From Blastochloris sp. (GTDB lineage: Bacteria; Verrucomicrobiota; Verrucomicrobiia; Methylacidiphilales; JAAUTS01): DNA of 35,550 bases. Shown here piece by piece: positions 19,269-28,524 of this stretch. The DNA lies in contig JAAUTS010000012.1 of NCBI GenBank assembly GCA_012031345.1, positions 1 through 35,550 on the forward strand, given 5' to 3'. Made by a program: the position numbers and the translations under genes. The stretch's first letter is position 1. The number at the start of each line of letters is the position of its first letter. The notes beneath the pieces are model-generated. The model saw nothing but the letters and a program-made list of their open reading frames with translations, made no database searches and had not been told where the DNA came from.

Positions 19269-20301
19269 ATGTTAACCGGGCTGAGATTGAGTCAGTTCCG
19301 TTGTTACACCGAACATACCCTGACGGACCTTGGACCCAAGGTGGCCTTCGTTGGTGAAAACGGGCGCGGCAAAACCTCTTTGCTGGAGGCGATTTATTTT
19401 TGTTGCGATGCCGTTCTTTCCGCACCCATCAAACACGCGAACTGATTCATTGGGGTGGAACCAGTCTGGGAGTGTCGGGTGATTTTCAGGAGGAACCCGT
19501 GCGACGATTGAAAGTGGAGTGGAGCGTGGAGGAGCGGGTTTTAACCTTGGAGGAGCAGCCCAGGGCCAGTTTCCGTGAGTATTGGGGCCAGATCCTGGTG
19601 GTGGTTTTTCAAAACAGTGACCGACACCTCTTGCAGGGCCCGGGCCAACTGCGGCGGCAGTGGGTGGACAGCCTGATTGCCTCGCTGCACCCGGAGTATC
19701 TGCAATGGATTCAGCGCGCGCAGTTGTTGTTGAAACAAAAAAATGCCTATCTCCGCAAAGGCGGCGGGGATCGCGGACTATGGAACAGTCTGACCGATCC
19801 TTTGGAAGAGGTCACCCGTCGCATCCACGAGGCGCGCGAGACTTTCACCAACCAAGCGGCTCCGGTCTTGGAGGAAACCTATCAACATCTCACCGGGAAA
19901 CAGGAACAACTTACCCTCCGTTATGAAGCGGAGATTCCGCGTCAACTGGCCCGCGAGCGGGCAAGCTGTGGGAGATGGAAAACCAATTCAAAACCGCGCA
20001 GCTCGGACCACATCGCGACGACTGGAAATTTCAACTTCAGGGACAAGTTCTGCGTGCTTATGGGTCGGAAGGACAGGTGAAGTCCGCCGCGCTCGCCCTG
20101 CGTCTGCTGGAGCTGCGCCTGATGCAGGAGCGCTGTGGTCGTTGGCCCCTGCTTTTGATTGATGACGCCCTGAACGACCTGGATTTAGGACGACGAGAAC
20201 AATTCTGGAGCCTGCTTCCCCACGGAGCCCAACAATTCTACGCCACGCCTCAGATGGAACAACTCCCCGCACAGCAAGACTTTCAGGTTCAGGTCTTATA
20301 A
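19269..20301 (+). CDS. recF: DNA replication and repair protein RecF, two apparent frameshifts (~19396, ~19955-19970)
   Basis: MLTGLRLSQFRCYTEHTLTDLGPKVAFVGENGRGKTSLLEAIYF (first segment absent from the ORF track), then RCRSFRTHQTRELIHWG.., then TAQLGPHRDDWKF..LLIDDALNDLDLGRREQF. Confidence 0.9.
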
Positions 20302-20380
20302 AGCTTAAGACAGAAATGAGTTTTCAGTTTTTAGTGTTCAGTTTTCAGCAACTAGAAACCAGTAACCTCCCCCCCTCCCC
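20298..20380 (+). repeat. Dispersed repeat family R2, copy 2
   Basis: TAAGACAGAAATGAGTTTTCAGTTTTTAGTGTTCAGTTTTCAGCAACTAGAAACCAGTAACCTCCCCCC matches the reverse complement of 8419-8520. Confidence 0.8.
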
Positions 20381-20511
20381 TTTCAACTGCACAAAGCTTG
20401 CCTTGATTCGCGGAGCCTAGTAGCTTCGGGCCGATCCTTGTCCGGCAAGGGTCTTAAATCTTAAGCATCACGATTCAATCATCTAATCACACCATTCAGG
20501 AAAAAAACGTT

Positions 20512-22589
20512 ATGGCCGCAGACACCTCCGTTGTTGAAAAAGTAGAAGCACCCGCCCTCAAGCCCCTTTCACTCAAATCCCCTCTGGCTCCCACGCCCAA
20601 GAATCCTCCGAAATACGCGGTGACCATCCGGAACACCCAGGGCCAGGATGTGGTGCTGGCGGATCCGAACGCCACCCGCGCTTTGGTGGCGTTGATGGAT
20701 GTTCACGCTGTCAATGGCGGTGCCGCATGTCACTGGGGCGGCCCGGCGGCCTTGGCTGAGGCCATGGCAGCCATTCACGCCATCATGTTCGCCACCCAGG
20801 TCGCCTTGGCATGAGGCTTTCAACTTCGTCAACGATGCGGGTCATACGGAAAACGGCGTCTATGCTCTACGCGCCAACTACGGCTTTGATGGCATGACCT
20901 TTCGGGATCTTCGCGCATTCCGCAGCATCCAAAGCAAGTTGACGGGTCACGGAGAGTCGCACCTGAATCCGGAAGGCGTTCTGCTCAGCAACGGGCCGCT
21001 GGGTTCTTCCCTGCCGCAGTCGCAGGGCTTGGCCATCGCGGATCATCTGGCCAAAAATGATCGCGTCACGATCTGTGTTCTTTCCGATGCAGCGGCGATG
21101 GAAGGCGAGGCCAAGGAATCTTTTTCCGCCATCCCCGGCTTTGCCGCCAAGGGTCTGGTCAATCCCTACGTTCTGGTCATCACCGACAACGACACCAAAT
21201 TATCCGGTCGCATCACGAAGGATTCCTTCAGTATGCAGGGCAGCTTCGATGCGCTGGCTCCCCAGGGCTGGCATGTGATCAAAGTCGAGAAGGGGAACGA
21301 TTTGCAGACGGTTTATCAGGCCTTGGAAAAAGCCCTCAGTGCCGCTCAAGCCGATCCCAAAAAACCGGTCGCACTCTGGCTCAAGACGGTCAAAGGCTTT
21401 GGCATCAAGGCCACGGAGGAAAGTTCCTCCGGGGGACACGGCTTCCCTCTCACCAGCGGAGAAAAAATCACCGACTGGATTCATGAAATTTATAACAATG
21501 CCGCTCCCCAGGAATTTTTGGATTGGGCGCAGGAACTGAAGAAACTTTGGGAAGACAGCGAGGCGAAAAAAGCGGCCAAGGCGGCGGCAGCAGCTCCGGC
21601 AACGCCCGCGATCAAAAAGACAAAAATTCAGACCGGACTCTCCAAGGGCGCCATCACGGCGGCCAAGGAAGGCCTGCCTGTCTTTTCGGTGGCAGCGGAT
21701 TTGGCGGGCTCCACAGGCATGAGCACTTTCCAAAAAAGTTTCCCGGATCGCTCCCTGGACGTCGGCGTGGCCGAGTCAAACATGATCAGCACCGCAGCGG
21801 GTCTTTCCAAAGTGGGCTTCATTCCCATCGTGGACACCTTTGCCCAATTCGGTGTGACCAAGGGAAACCTGCCCCTCACTATGGCCGCTCTCTCGCAGGC
21901 CCCGGTCATCGCGGTGTTCTCCCACGCTGGATTCCAGGACGCGGCGGACGGTGCCTCCCACCAAGCCACCACCTATATCGCCGCCAGCCAGCCCCATTCC
22001 GCATACTGCGGTGGTGGTGCTGTCTTGTGCGGATGAGGCGGAAGCCTTCATGTATCAGGCCATCCAACGCATCGCGCAGCAGCGCAGTCAGGGAGGGCAT
22101 GGAGAGTCCGTCATCTTCTTCCTGGGTCGTGAAAATTATCCTGAGAGCTGGGTGCCGGGTGCCCGTTATGTTTGGGGTAAGGCTCAGGTGATGCGCGAGG
22201 GTAAGGACGTCACCTTGATCGCCAACGGTGCCCTGGTCGGTAATGCTTTGAAGGCGGCGGATAAGCTGAAGGAAAAAGGCATCCACGCGGCGGTCATCAA
22301 CAATCCTTTTGTTAATCAGGTGGATCTCGCCACCATCGCTCCGGTGGTTCAGGCCAGCTCAGGCAAATTCATTACTTTGGACGATCACCAGATCATCGGC
22401 GGCTCCGGCGCTCAAGTGGTTCATGCCTTGGTGCAGGCGGGTCATTCCATCCGCGCGAAGAGTCTGGGCATCAATGGAGAGTTTGGTCAGTCGGCGTATC
22501 TGGCGGATGAACTTTACGAGAAGCATGGCCTGGGAGCCGATGCCGTGGTGGCCGCCGCCGAGTCCCTGGTGAAGGGTTTGAAGGGTTAA
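20512..22589 (+). CDS. Divergent transketolase, apparent frameshifts (~20795-20812 and ~21990-22005)
   Basis: HWGGPAALAEAMAAIHAIMF / WHEAFNFVNDAGHTENGVYALRANYGFDGMTF..NGPLGSSLPQSQGLAIADHLA..AGSTGMSTFQKSFPDRSLDVGVAESNMISTAAGLSKVGFIPIVDTFAQFGVTKG / PHTAVVVLSCADEAEAF..GKFITLDDHQIIGGSGAQVVHALVQAG. Confidence 0.88.
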
Positions 22590-22614
22590 ATCGCGGTCGT
22601 CAGCGCGTTGTTTC

Positions 22615-23289
22615 TTACAACTCCAGGATTCGGCGCACGGCTTCTTCTTTGCCGAAGACGCCGATGAAGTCGTTAGGATGAAACTCGTGCTTGGGGCTGA
22701 CCTCGCCCCGGCACACCAGACGTCTGGCATCCGAGCTGACTTCCTCCGAGAAGAGCGCGACCACATTCAAATGAAAACGTTCGCGGGGGCGAAGTTCAAC
22801 CAGGGTTTTGCCCACGAATTCCGCCGGCACCAGCAGCGTGGCCATGAAGTAACCATTCCCCATGGGCAAAGCTTCGCGCACTCCTTCCAGGAGAACCTTC
22901 TGGGCCAGGGTTTGTCCGGCGTCTTCCGAAGGCACCACCACATCGGAGGCGCCGAGTTTCAGCATGATGCGTCGCTCGGTTTGGTGGCCCACCTGCACCA
23001 CCACGCGGCGCACGCCCAGACTTTGCAGCGTGGAAAGCACCAGCACATTTTCTCCCAGCTTATCGCCCAGGGCCAAAATCACTCCGGCACAATCCTGAAG
23101 TTCCTGGGCCTGGATGGCTTTTTCATCCGAGGCATCCACGATCACGGCCGTGCTCACCGCGTCCTTGATCGCCTCCACGCGTTCCCGGTTTCTGTCGATG
23201 GCGATCACTTCCACTCCCATGTGGGCCAGGGCGCGGGCGGCGGAGCTTCCGAAGCTTCCCAGGCCGATCACGGCGTATTTTTTACTCAC
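22615..23289 (-). CDS. TrkA/KtrA-type potassium channel NAD-binding regulatory subunit
   Basis: KYAVIGLGSFGSSAARALAHMGVEVIAIDRNRERVEAIKD..VIVDASDEKAIQAQELQDCAGVILALGD plus C-terminal RCK-C-like region. Confidence 0.93.
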   Translation of the reverse strand: MSKKYAVIGLGSFGSSAARALAHMGVEVIAIDRNRERVEAIKDAVSTAVIVDASDEKAIQAQELQDCAGVILALGDKLGENVLVLSTLQSLGVRRVVVQVGHQTERRIMLKLGASDVVVPSEDAGQTLAQKVLLEGVREALPMGNGYFMATLLVPAEFVGKTLVELRPRERFHLNVVALFSEEVSSDARRLVCRGEVSPKHEFHPNDFIGVFGKEEAVRRILEL

Positions 23290-23313
23290 GGATGTTGGTC
23301 TCCCGATTAGGTG

Positions 23314-25076
23314 TTAATAGAGCAGGATGTTCTCCTGCGGGTAGCGGGTCAAGGTCTGACGTTCCCGATAAAACAGGCTCCAAAGAAAAGTGATGATCCC
23401 GATTCTGCCTAAAAACATACAAACGATCAGAACCCAGCGTCCCAGATCCCCACATTCGGTGCTGCCCCCCAGACTCAGGCCCACGGTGGAGAGGGCGGAG
23501 ATCACTTCAAAAAATGCCGTCAACGGCTCCAACCCCTCCACGGAAATCAGGATCAAGCCACAAGCAAAAGCCATCATGCCATAGAGCAAACACAGAGCCA
23601 TGGCCCGGGCGCAGAGACTTTCACTGACCTCACGGCCAAACAAAGACACGCTGGGCTCGCCGCGCACCAGGGATTTGAAGTAAGCCAAGACTGTCCAGAC
23701 CGTGGTCACTTTCAATCCACCAGCAGTTGAACCCGGTGCCCCTCCGATCACCATCCAGACCAGGATCAATCCCATGCTGAGAGGGGCGAGTTGAACCAGA
23801 TCCATGGTCTGGAAGCCGGCCGTGCGCGGCATGGTGGCCAGGAAAAAGGCCTGACCTAGTTGATCCCCGGCGGACAGGGAGGCCAGGACACCTTCCCGCT
23901 CCGAGAGCCAGATCACCAGTGTGCCCAGGCTGAGAAGCAGGAGGTTGGAATACAGCACCACTTTGGTTTGCATCTGCCAGCCGCGCACCCTGCGGCGTCC
24001 CGGCAGATGCAGCACATCCACCAGCACCGGAATGCCCAGTCCCCCCAGGATGACCACCAAGGAAAGAGTCCAAAGACCGGGCAGGAAGGTGGCGAATCCC
24101 TGGGTGCTCAACCCTCCTGCCAGACTGCTGAAGCCTGCGTTACAAAAGGCGGAGACCGCATGAAAAATGGCCTGCTCCGTCCGCATCGCGGGGTCCGGGA
24201 TCAGTTCCCGCCATTGCCACCACAAGATTGCCGCCGCCAGCGCTTCGATGCTCAGAGTGATTCCTAAAATCCGAATCAAAATGACATGCACCCGTTCAAA
24301 GATGTCTGCCTGCACCAGATCCTGCACCGTCACCCGTTCCCGAAAGCCCATGGAGCCGCCGAAGAACATCACCACGCAGGCCGTCAAGGTCATGATGCCC
24401 AAGCCTCCGATTTGGATCAGCCCCAGCAAAATCCAGCGTCCGGTCTCGGTAAAGGCCGTGCCCGTATCCACCACCGTCAGGCCCGTGACGCAGACCGCGC
24501 TGGTCGCGGTAAAAATGGTGTCGGTCCAACTCAAAGGTTCATGGGTGGAGCGCGGCATTTTCAAGGCCAGGCTCCCCAGCAACACCAGGCCCAAAAAACT
24601 GAGCAAAACCAACACGGCCGGTTGAATCCGCGACTGGGCAAAGGAGTTGAGCTGGCTGGCCATTTGGCGCAGAAGCTCCACGGCGATGTAGCCTTGGAAA
24701 AAGAGCAGACAGGCACTGGTCAGATCCGAGGGGTCCAATCCCAGCTTCAAAAATAGCTGGTTACCCCAAGCCATGCCGGGCACGAAAAACAGGAGCAACA
24801 GAAACACCAACAGACCGCTCAGGCTGTAGGTCAGCCAGTGGCGGCGCAGATAGTCCAGCTTGTGCGGGACCAGGCCAGTCTCAACCAGGACATCAGGCTG
24901 AACAAAGCTGCCGCGCTCAGTTCTGCCTTATGCAGCCACCAGGTCCAGGTTTCATCCAGCGGGAAGCCATGCTCCACTACCAACAGGGAGCACACGGGAA
25001 GAAAGAGCAGCAGGGCGATTCGGTTAAGAACCCGATCCACCGCTTCCACCAGTTCCTGAGAGGCATGCCAGCGCAT
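23314..25076 (-). CDS. TrkH/KtrB family potassium uptake protein, apparent frameshift near 24885-24895
   Basis: TSAVCVTGLTVVDTGTAFTETGRWILLGLIQIGGLGIMTLTA, HAVSAFCNAGFS, GGAPGSTAGGLKVTT, EVISALSTVGLSLG; the N-terminal segment (24831-25076) is in another frame and continues as DVLVETGLVPHKLDYLRRHWLTYSLSGLLVFLLLLFFVPG. Confidence 0.92.
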
Positions 25077-25115
25077 CCACTTCTTTAGCGGGCCGCTGGC
25101 GGGAAGGCAAGGGTC

Positions 25116-25346
25116 CTAGGCTTTGGGCTGGGCGTGGTCCGCATAACGGTCGAAGCGATTCGACAGAATGAAGAAGGTGGGAGCCCAGAGACCGACAAAA
25201 ATCCCGAAGCGTTCTCCGTGAGCCACTTCGAGCGGATCCGACCCGACACCACCCGCCGCATACCAAATCGCGATCGAGCCTGCGATGGAAGCGAAGCCCA
25301 AGATGAAACAGATTAGACCAAGTTTACGATAAATAGTTGAACTCAT
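25116..25346 (-). CDS. Small two-TM hypothetical protein
   Basis: MSSTIYRKLGLICFILGFASIAGSIAIWYAAGG...ERFGIFVGLWAPTFFILSNRFDRYADH. Internal start chosen because the upstream part of the ORF overlaps repeat sequence. Confidence 0.65.
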   Translation of the reverse strand: MSSTIYRKLGLICFILGFASIAGSIAIWYAAGGVGSDPLEVAHGERFGIFVGLWAPTFFILSNRFDRYADHAQPKA

Positions 25347-25419
25347 AGATCCAAACTCTAAGGGCGATTTCAACAAACGCAAATGACTGAGCTTGGTTGG
25401 TGACGGGTGAAAGGAGATC

Positions 25420-25485
25420 TCTAATTTCTGATTTCGTATTGCTGACGGCGGATCTTCAAACTTTACACTTCCAACTTTAAACCCC
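25420..25485 (-). repeat. Partial/diverged copy of repeat family R2
   Basis: TTGCTGACGGCGGATcttcAAACTTTACACTTCCAACTTTAAACC; matches ttgctgacagcggat (930-944) and the reverse complement of agtttaaagttggaagtataaagc (30510s). Confidence 0.5.
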
Positions 25486-25548
25486 GCCCGGCCAGAGCGA
25501 CCCTTGACCCGCGTCGCCTTCCCCTTCATGCTCGCAGTTTCCTGCATC

Positions 25549-26423
25549 ATGGATATCCGTTACAAAGCCATCCAACGTGTTTTTATTTTTGCTCTGAGCT
25601 TGAACATCGCCTTGGCAGTGTTGAAGTGTTACATCGGCGTGCAGACACGCAGCTTGGGGGTGGTTTCGGATGCTTTGCATTCTTTTCTGGACGGCGCGGC
25701 CAGTGCGGTTGGGTTGTTGGCCATTTACATGGCGGCTCAACCAGCGGATGAACAACATCCCTACGGGCATCGCAAATTTGAAATCATCGCCACCTTCATT
25801 CTCTCGGGATTGTTGCTGCTGAGTTGCTGGGAAATTTTGGGCAGCGCCTACACCCGCTTGATGAATCCGGTTCCCACGCCTGATTTTTCCTGGGCAGCCG
25901 TGCTGGCGATTCTGGCCACGGTGGGAATCAACTTCGCCTTCTCTCTTTATCAACGCAGGCAGGCGGACGCTTTGCAAAGCCCCTTGCTGGCGGCGGATGC
26001 CAGCCACACCCGCTCCGACATGTATTCCAGCATCCTGGCTCTGATCGGCTTGGGCACGGCGGCGTTGGGTTGGTTCTGGGTGGATGCCGTTGCCGCCATC
26101 GGGATTGTCTGCATCATCGCCCGCGCGGCCTATCTCATCATTCAGGACAGCATCGACACCGTCGCGGAGGCCAACCGCTTGGATCAGGACGAGGTCCGCT
26201 CCGTGGTGGAAAAAGTGGCGGGAGTGGAAAATGCCCACGCCATCCGTTCCCATGGCATGAAAACAGACATTCATCTGGATTACATATCCGGATTGATGAA
26301 AATCTTTCCGCCAAAGAAGTTTTTGAGATCGAAGAAGGCGTGACTGCGGCTGTGAAAAAACAATTTCCCGCCGTCACCCACGTGGCCATACGCCACGAGC
26401 CGACCGGGTTGAGAGAGTCCTAG
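25549..26423 (+). CDS. Cation diffusion facilitator (CDF) transporter, apparent 1-nt deletion near 26280
   Basis: SDALHSFLDGAASAVGLLAIYMAAQPADEQHPYGHRKFEIIATF, ADASHTRSDMYSS; the C-terminus in the shifted frame reads HIRIDENLSAKEVFEIEEGVTAAVKKQFPAVTHVAIRHEP. Confidence 0.93.
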
Positions 26424-26450
26424 GATTCCTCTCTGCCTCAAGATTCCGGC

Positions 26451-28280
26451 CTACAATAGTTCTTTCAACTCCCGCACCCGTTGGGCGAAGAGTTGCAGGG
26501 CCTGGGCCACGGGCTGTGGGGAACTCATGTCCACTCCGGCCAGTTGCAGCGTCTCCAGAGGATAGCGTGATCCCCCTGACTTCAGAAAGGCCAGGTAACG
26601 CGTGCGTTCCGCTTCGCCTCCCGCCAAAACCTGCTGGGACAAAGCCAGGGACGCGGAAATGCCAGTGGCGTATTTGTAAACGTAGAAAGCGGAGTAGAAG
26701 TGCGGGATGCGCAGACATTCCAGCTCCAACACCTCGTCGATGACCATGTCCGGTCCATGATAACGCTCCAACAAAGCGCGATAGACCGAGCGCAGGCTCT
26801 CTAGGGTGAGAGGTTCCCCGGCCTCGTCCATGGTGTGGATCAGCTTTTCAAACTCGGCAAACATGGTCTGCCGGATCAGGGTGGCGCGGATGTCATCGAC
26901 CTGACGATTGATGATGTAGGCCCGCATCCGGGGATCGTCGGTTTTTTCCAACAAATCGTGGGTCAACAATTCTTCATTGAACGTCGAGGCCACCTCGGCC
27001 AGGAAGATGGGGTAGTGGTAATCCTGGAAACGTTGTTCGCGTTGGCTATACCAAGTGTGCATGGAATGACCCGCCTCGTGGGCCAGGGTATAGACATCGG
27101 AAAAGACGTCCTCCTTGTAGTTCATCAGGATGTAAGGCGGGTTCCCATAGCTGCTGCTGGAAAAAGCACCGCTACGTTTGCCCTTGCTCTCGTAACGATC
27201 CACCCAACGATCACGGAACCCTGATGCCAGCGTGTCGGTGTATTCGTCTCCGAGCGGATGCAAGGCCGCCACCACTTTTTCGCAGGCGACGTCGAAAGAA
27301 GTTTGCTGTTCCATCCGTGCGGTTATGGGCACGTAGGTGTCATAAAAATGCAGCTCCTTCAACTTCAGCACTTCCTTGCGTAATTCATAATATTCATGCA
27401 GGGGCGCGAGATGGGCGTGGACGGTTTCGATCAGGTTGTCATAGACGGAGACGGGCACATGATCCGAAAAGAGCGAGGCCTCGCGGGCGGAGGTGTGGTG
27501 ACGGGCCTTGGCCTGGAAGACATCGGTCTTGACCGAGTGGATGAGCGAAGAGGCCAGGGTGTAGCGGTGCGCTTGGAACTCCTCGTAGTATTGATGAAAA
27601 GCGCGCCGACGCAGCTCGGGGTCGGATTTGACCAGGAAGGAGGAAAACAGACCGTGCGAGAGTTCGCGTTCCTGACCCTTGTCATCCTTGATCACGCCGA
27701 AGTTCATATCGACATTGGTCAACTGGGAGAAGGTCTCCTGAATGCCGCTCAGAGGCAGGGAGACCATGGCCAGCAGTCGTTCCTCATTTTCAGACAGAAC
27801 GTGGGGCTTGTAGCGGCGCAATTTTTGCAGCTTGATCGTCCACTCCGCCAGGCTGGGCTCGCTCAGGAATTGGGCAAAGCTTTCGTCCGGGATGCTTTGA
27901 ATTTCCGGCGTGAGAAACGCAGCCAGTTCCGCCGCCTGAATCATCACATGCTGGAAGCGGCTTTCCCGCGCCAGGTTGGCCTCGCTCGAACTGTCTTCCG
28001 AGGAGCGCAGGGAGGCGTAGTGGCCGAGACGTTCGGCGATGAGGTCCAGCTCCCGGTCAAATTCCAGACAGCGCTGGAGCTGCGCGGCGGATTGATGAAG
28101 TGTGCCTTTGAAATCGAGATACTTCGGAAATCGCTTAGCATACGAGGCCAGGTCACGATCCCAGGCGGCTATCGTCCACATAAAGTCGGTCGAGGTTTCC
28201 AGGTGTCGGCCACCGGGAGGGAGGAGCGGAGAGGGGTTTGGGGTCGGGGCGGAGGCGGGGTTGGAATCGAGAAATCGCAT
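26451..28280 (-). CDS. pepF: Oligoendopeptidase F (M3 family metallopeptidase); true start may be internal (~28181)
   Basis: Zinc motif YTLAHEAGHSMHTWYSQ; PYILMNYKEDVFSDV; EVASTFNEELLTHDLL; FYVYKYATGISASLALSQQVL. Confidence 0.93.
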   Translation of the reverse strand: MRFLDSNPASAPTPNPSPLLPPGGRHLETSTDFMWTIAAWDRDLASYAKRFPKYLDFKGTLHQSAAQLQRCLEFDRELDLIAERLGHYASLRSSEDSSSEANLARESRFQHVMIQAAELAAFLTPEIQSIPDESFAQFLSEPSLAEWTIKLQKLRRYKPHVLSENEERLLAMVSLPLSGIQETFSQLTNVDMNFGVIKDDKGQERELSHGLFSSFLVKSDPELRRRAFHQYYEEFQAHRYTLASSLIHSVKTDVFQAKARHHTSAREASLFSDHVPVSVYDNLIETVHAHLAPLHEYYELRKEVLKLKELHFYDTYVPITARMEQQTSFDVACEKVVAALHPLGDEYTDTLASGFRDRWVDRYESKGKRSGAFSSSSYGNPPYILMNYKEDVFSDVYTLAHEAGHSMHTWYSQREQRFQDYHYPIFLAEVASTFNEELLTHDLLEKTDDPRMRAYIINRQVDDIRATLIRQTMFAEFEKLIHTMDEAGEPLTLESLRSVYRALLERYHGPDMVIDEVLELECLRIPHFYSAFYVYKYATGISASLALSQQVLAGGEAERTRYLAFLKSGGSRYPLETLQLAGVDMSSPQPVAQALQLFAQRVRELKELL

Positions 28281-28398
28281 CCCCCACCCTACTCAATGCT
28301 TGAGCAAAGGGCAACTTTTTGAAGGCAACAGAGAAGAGGAAGGGAGAAAAAACGAGCCATCAATAATTAGACAAGCTAATGATTGGGCGGATTTGAAA

Positions 28399-28513
28399 GA
28401 GCTTAACGCAAAGACGCTAAGGGACTAAGGCGCGAGATTATTTTTAAACTGATTAGAAATAGGAAGATTGGTTTTCCTTGAGCTCTTTGCGTCTCAGCGT
28501 CGTTGCGTTAAAA
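28399..28513. repeat. Inverted-arm element of 8-nt units (ACGCAAAG family)
   Basis: Left TTA|ACGCAAAG|ACGCTAAG|GGACTAAG|GCGCGAGA; right arm reverse complement TTTTA|ACGCAACG|ACGCTGAG|ACGCAAAG|AGCTCAAG. Confidence 0.8.
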
Positions 28514-28524
28514 AAACGTTCCCA

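Noticed and set aside
18117-22589. Pseudogenisation of dnaN, recF and transketolase
   Set aside because: All fragments retain intact conserved motifs and repair with 1-2 nt changes, often at homopolymers; sequence error is more likely than decay of essential genes.
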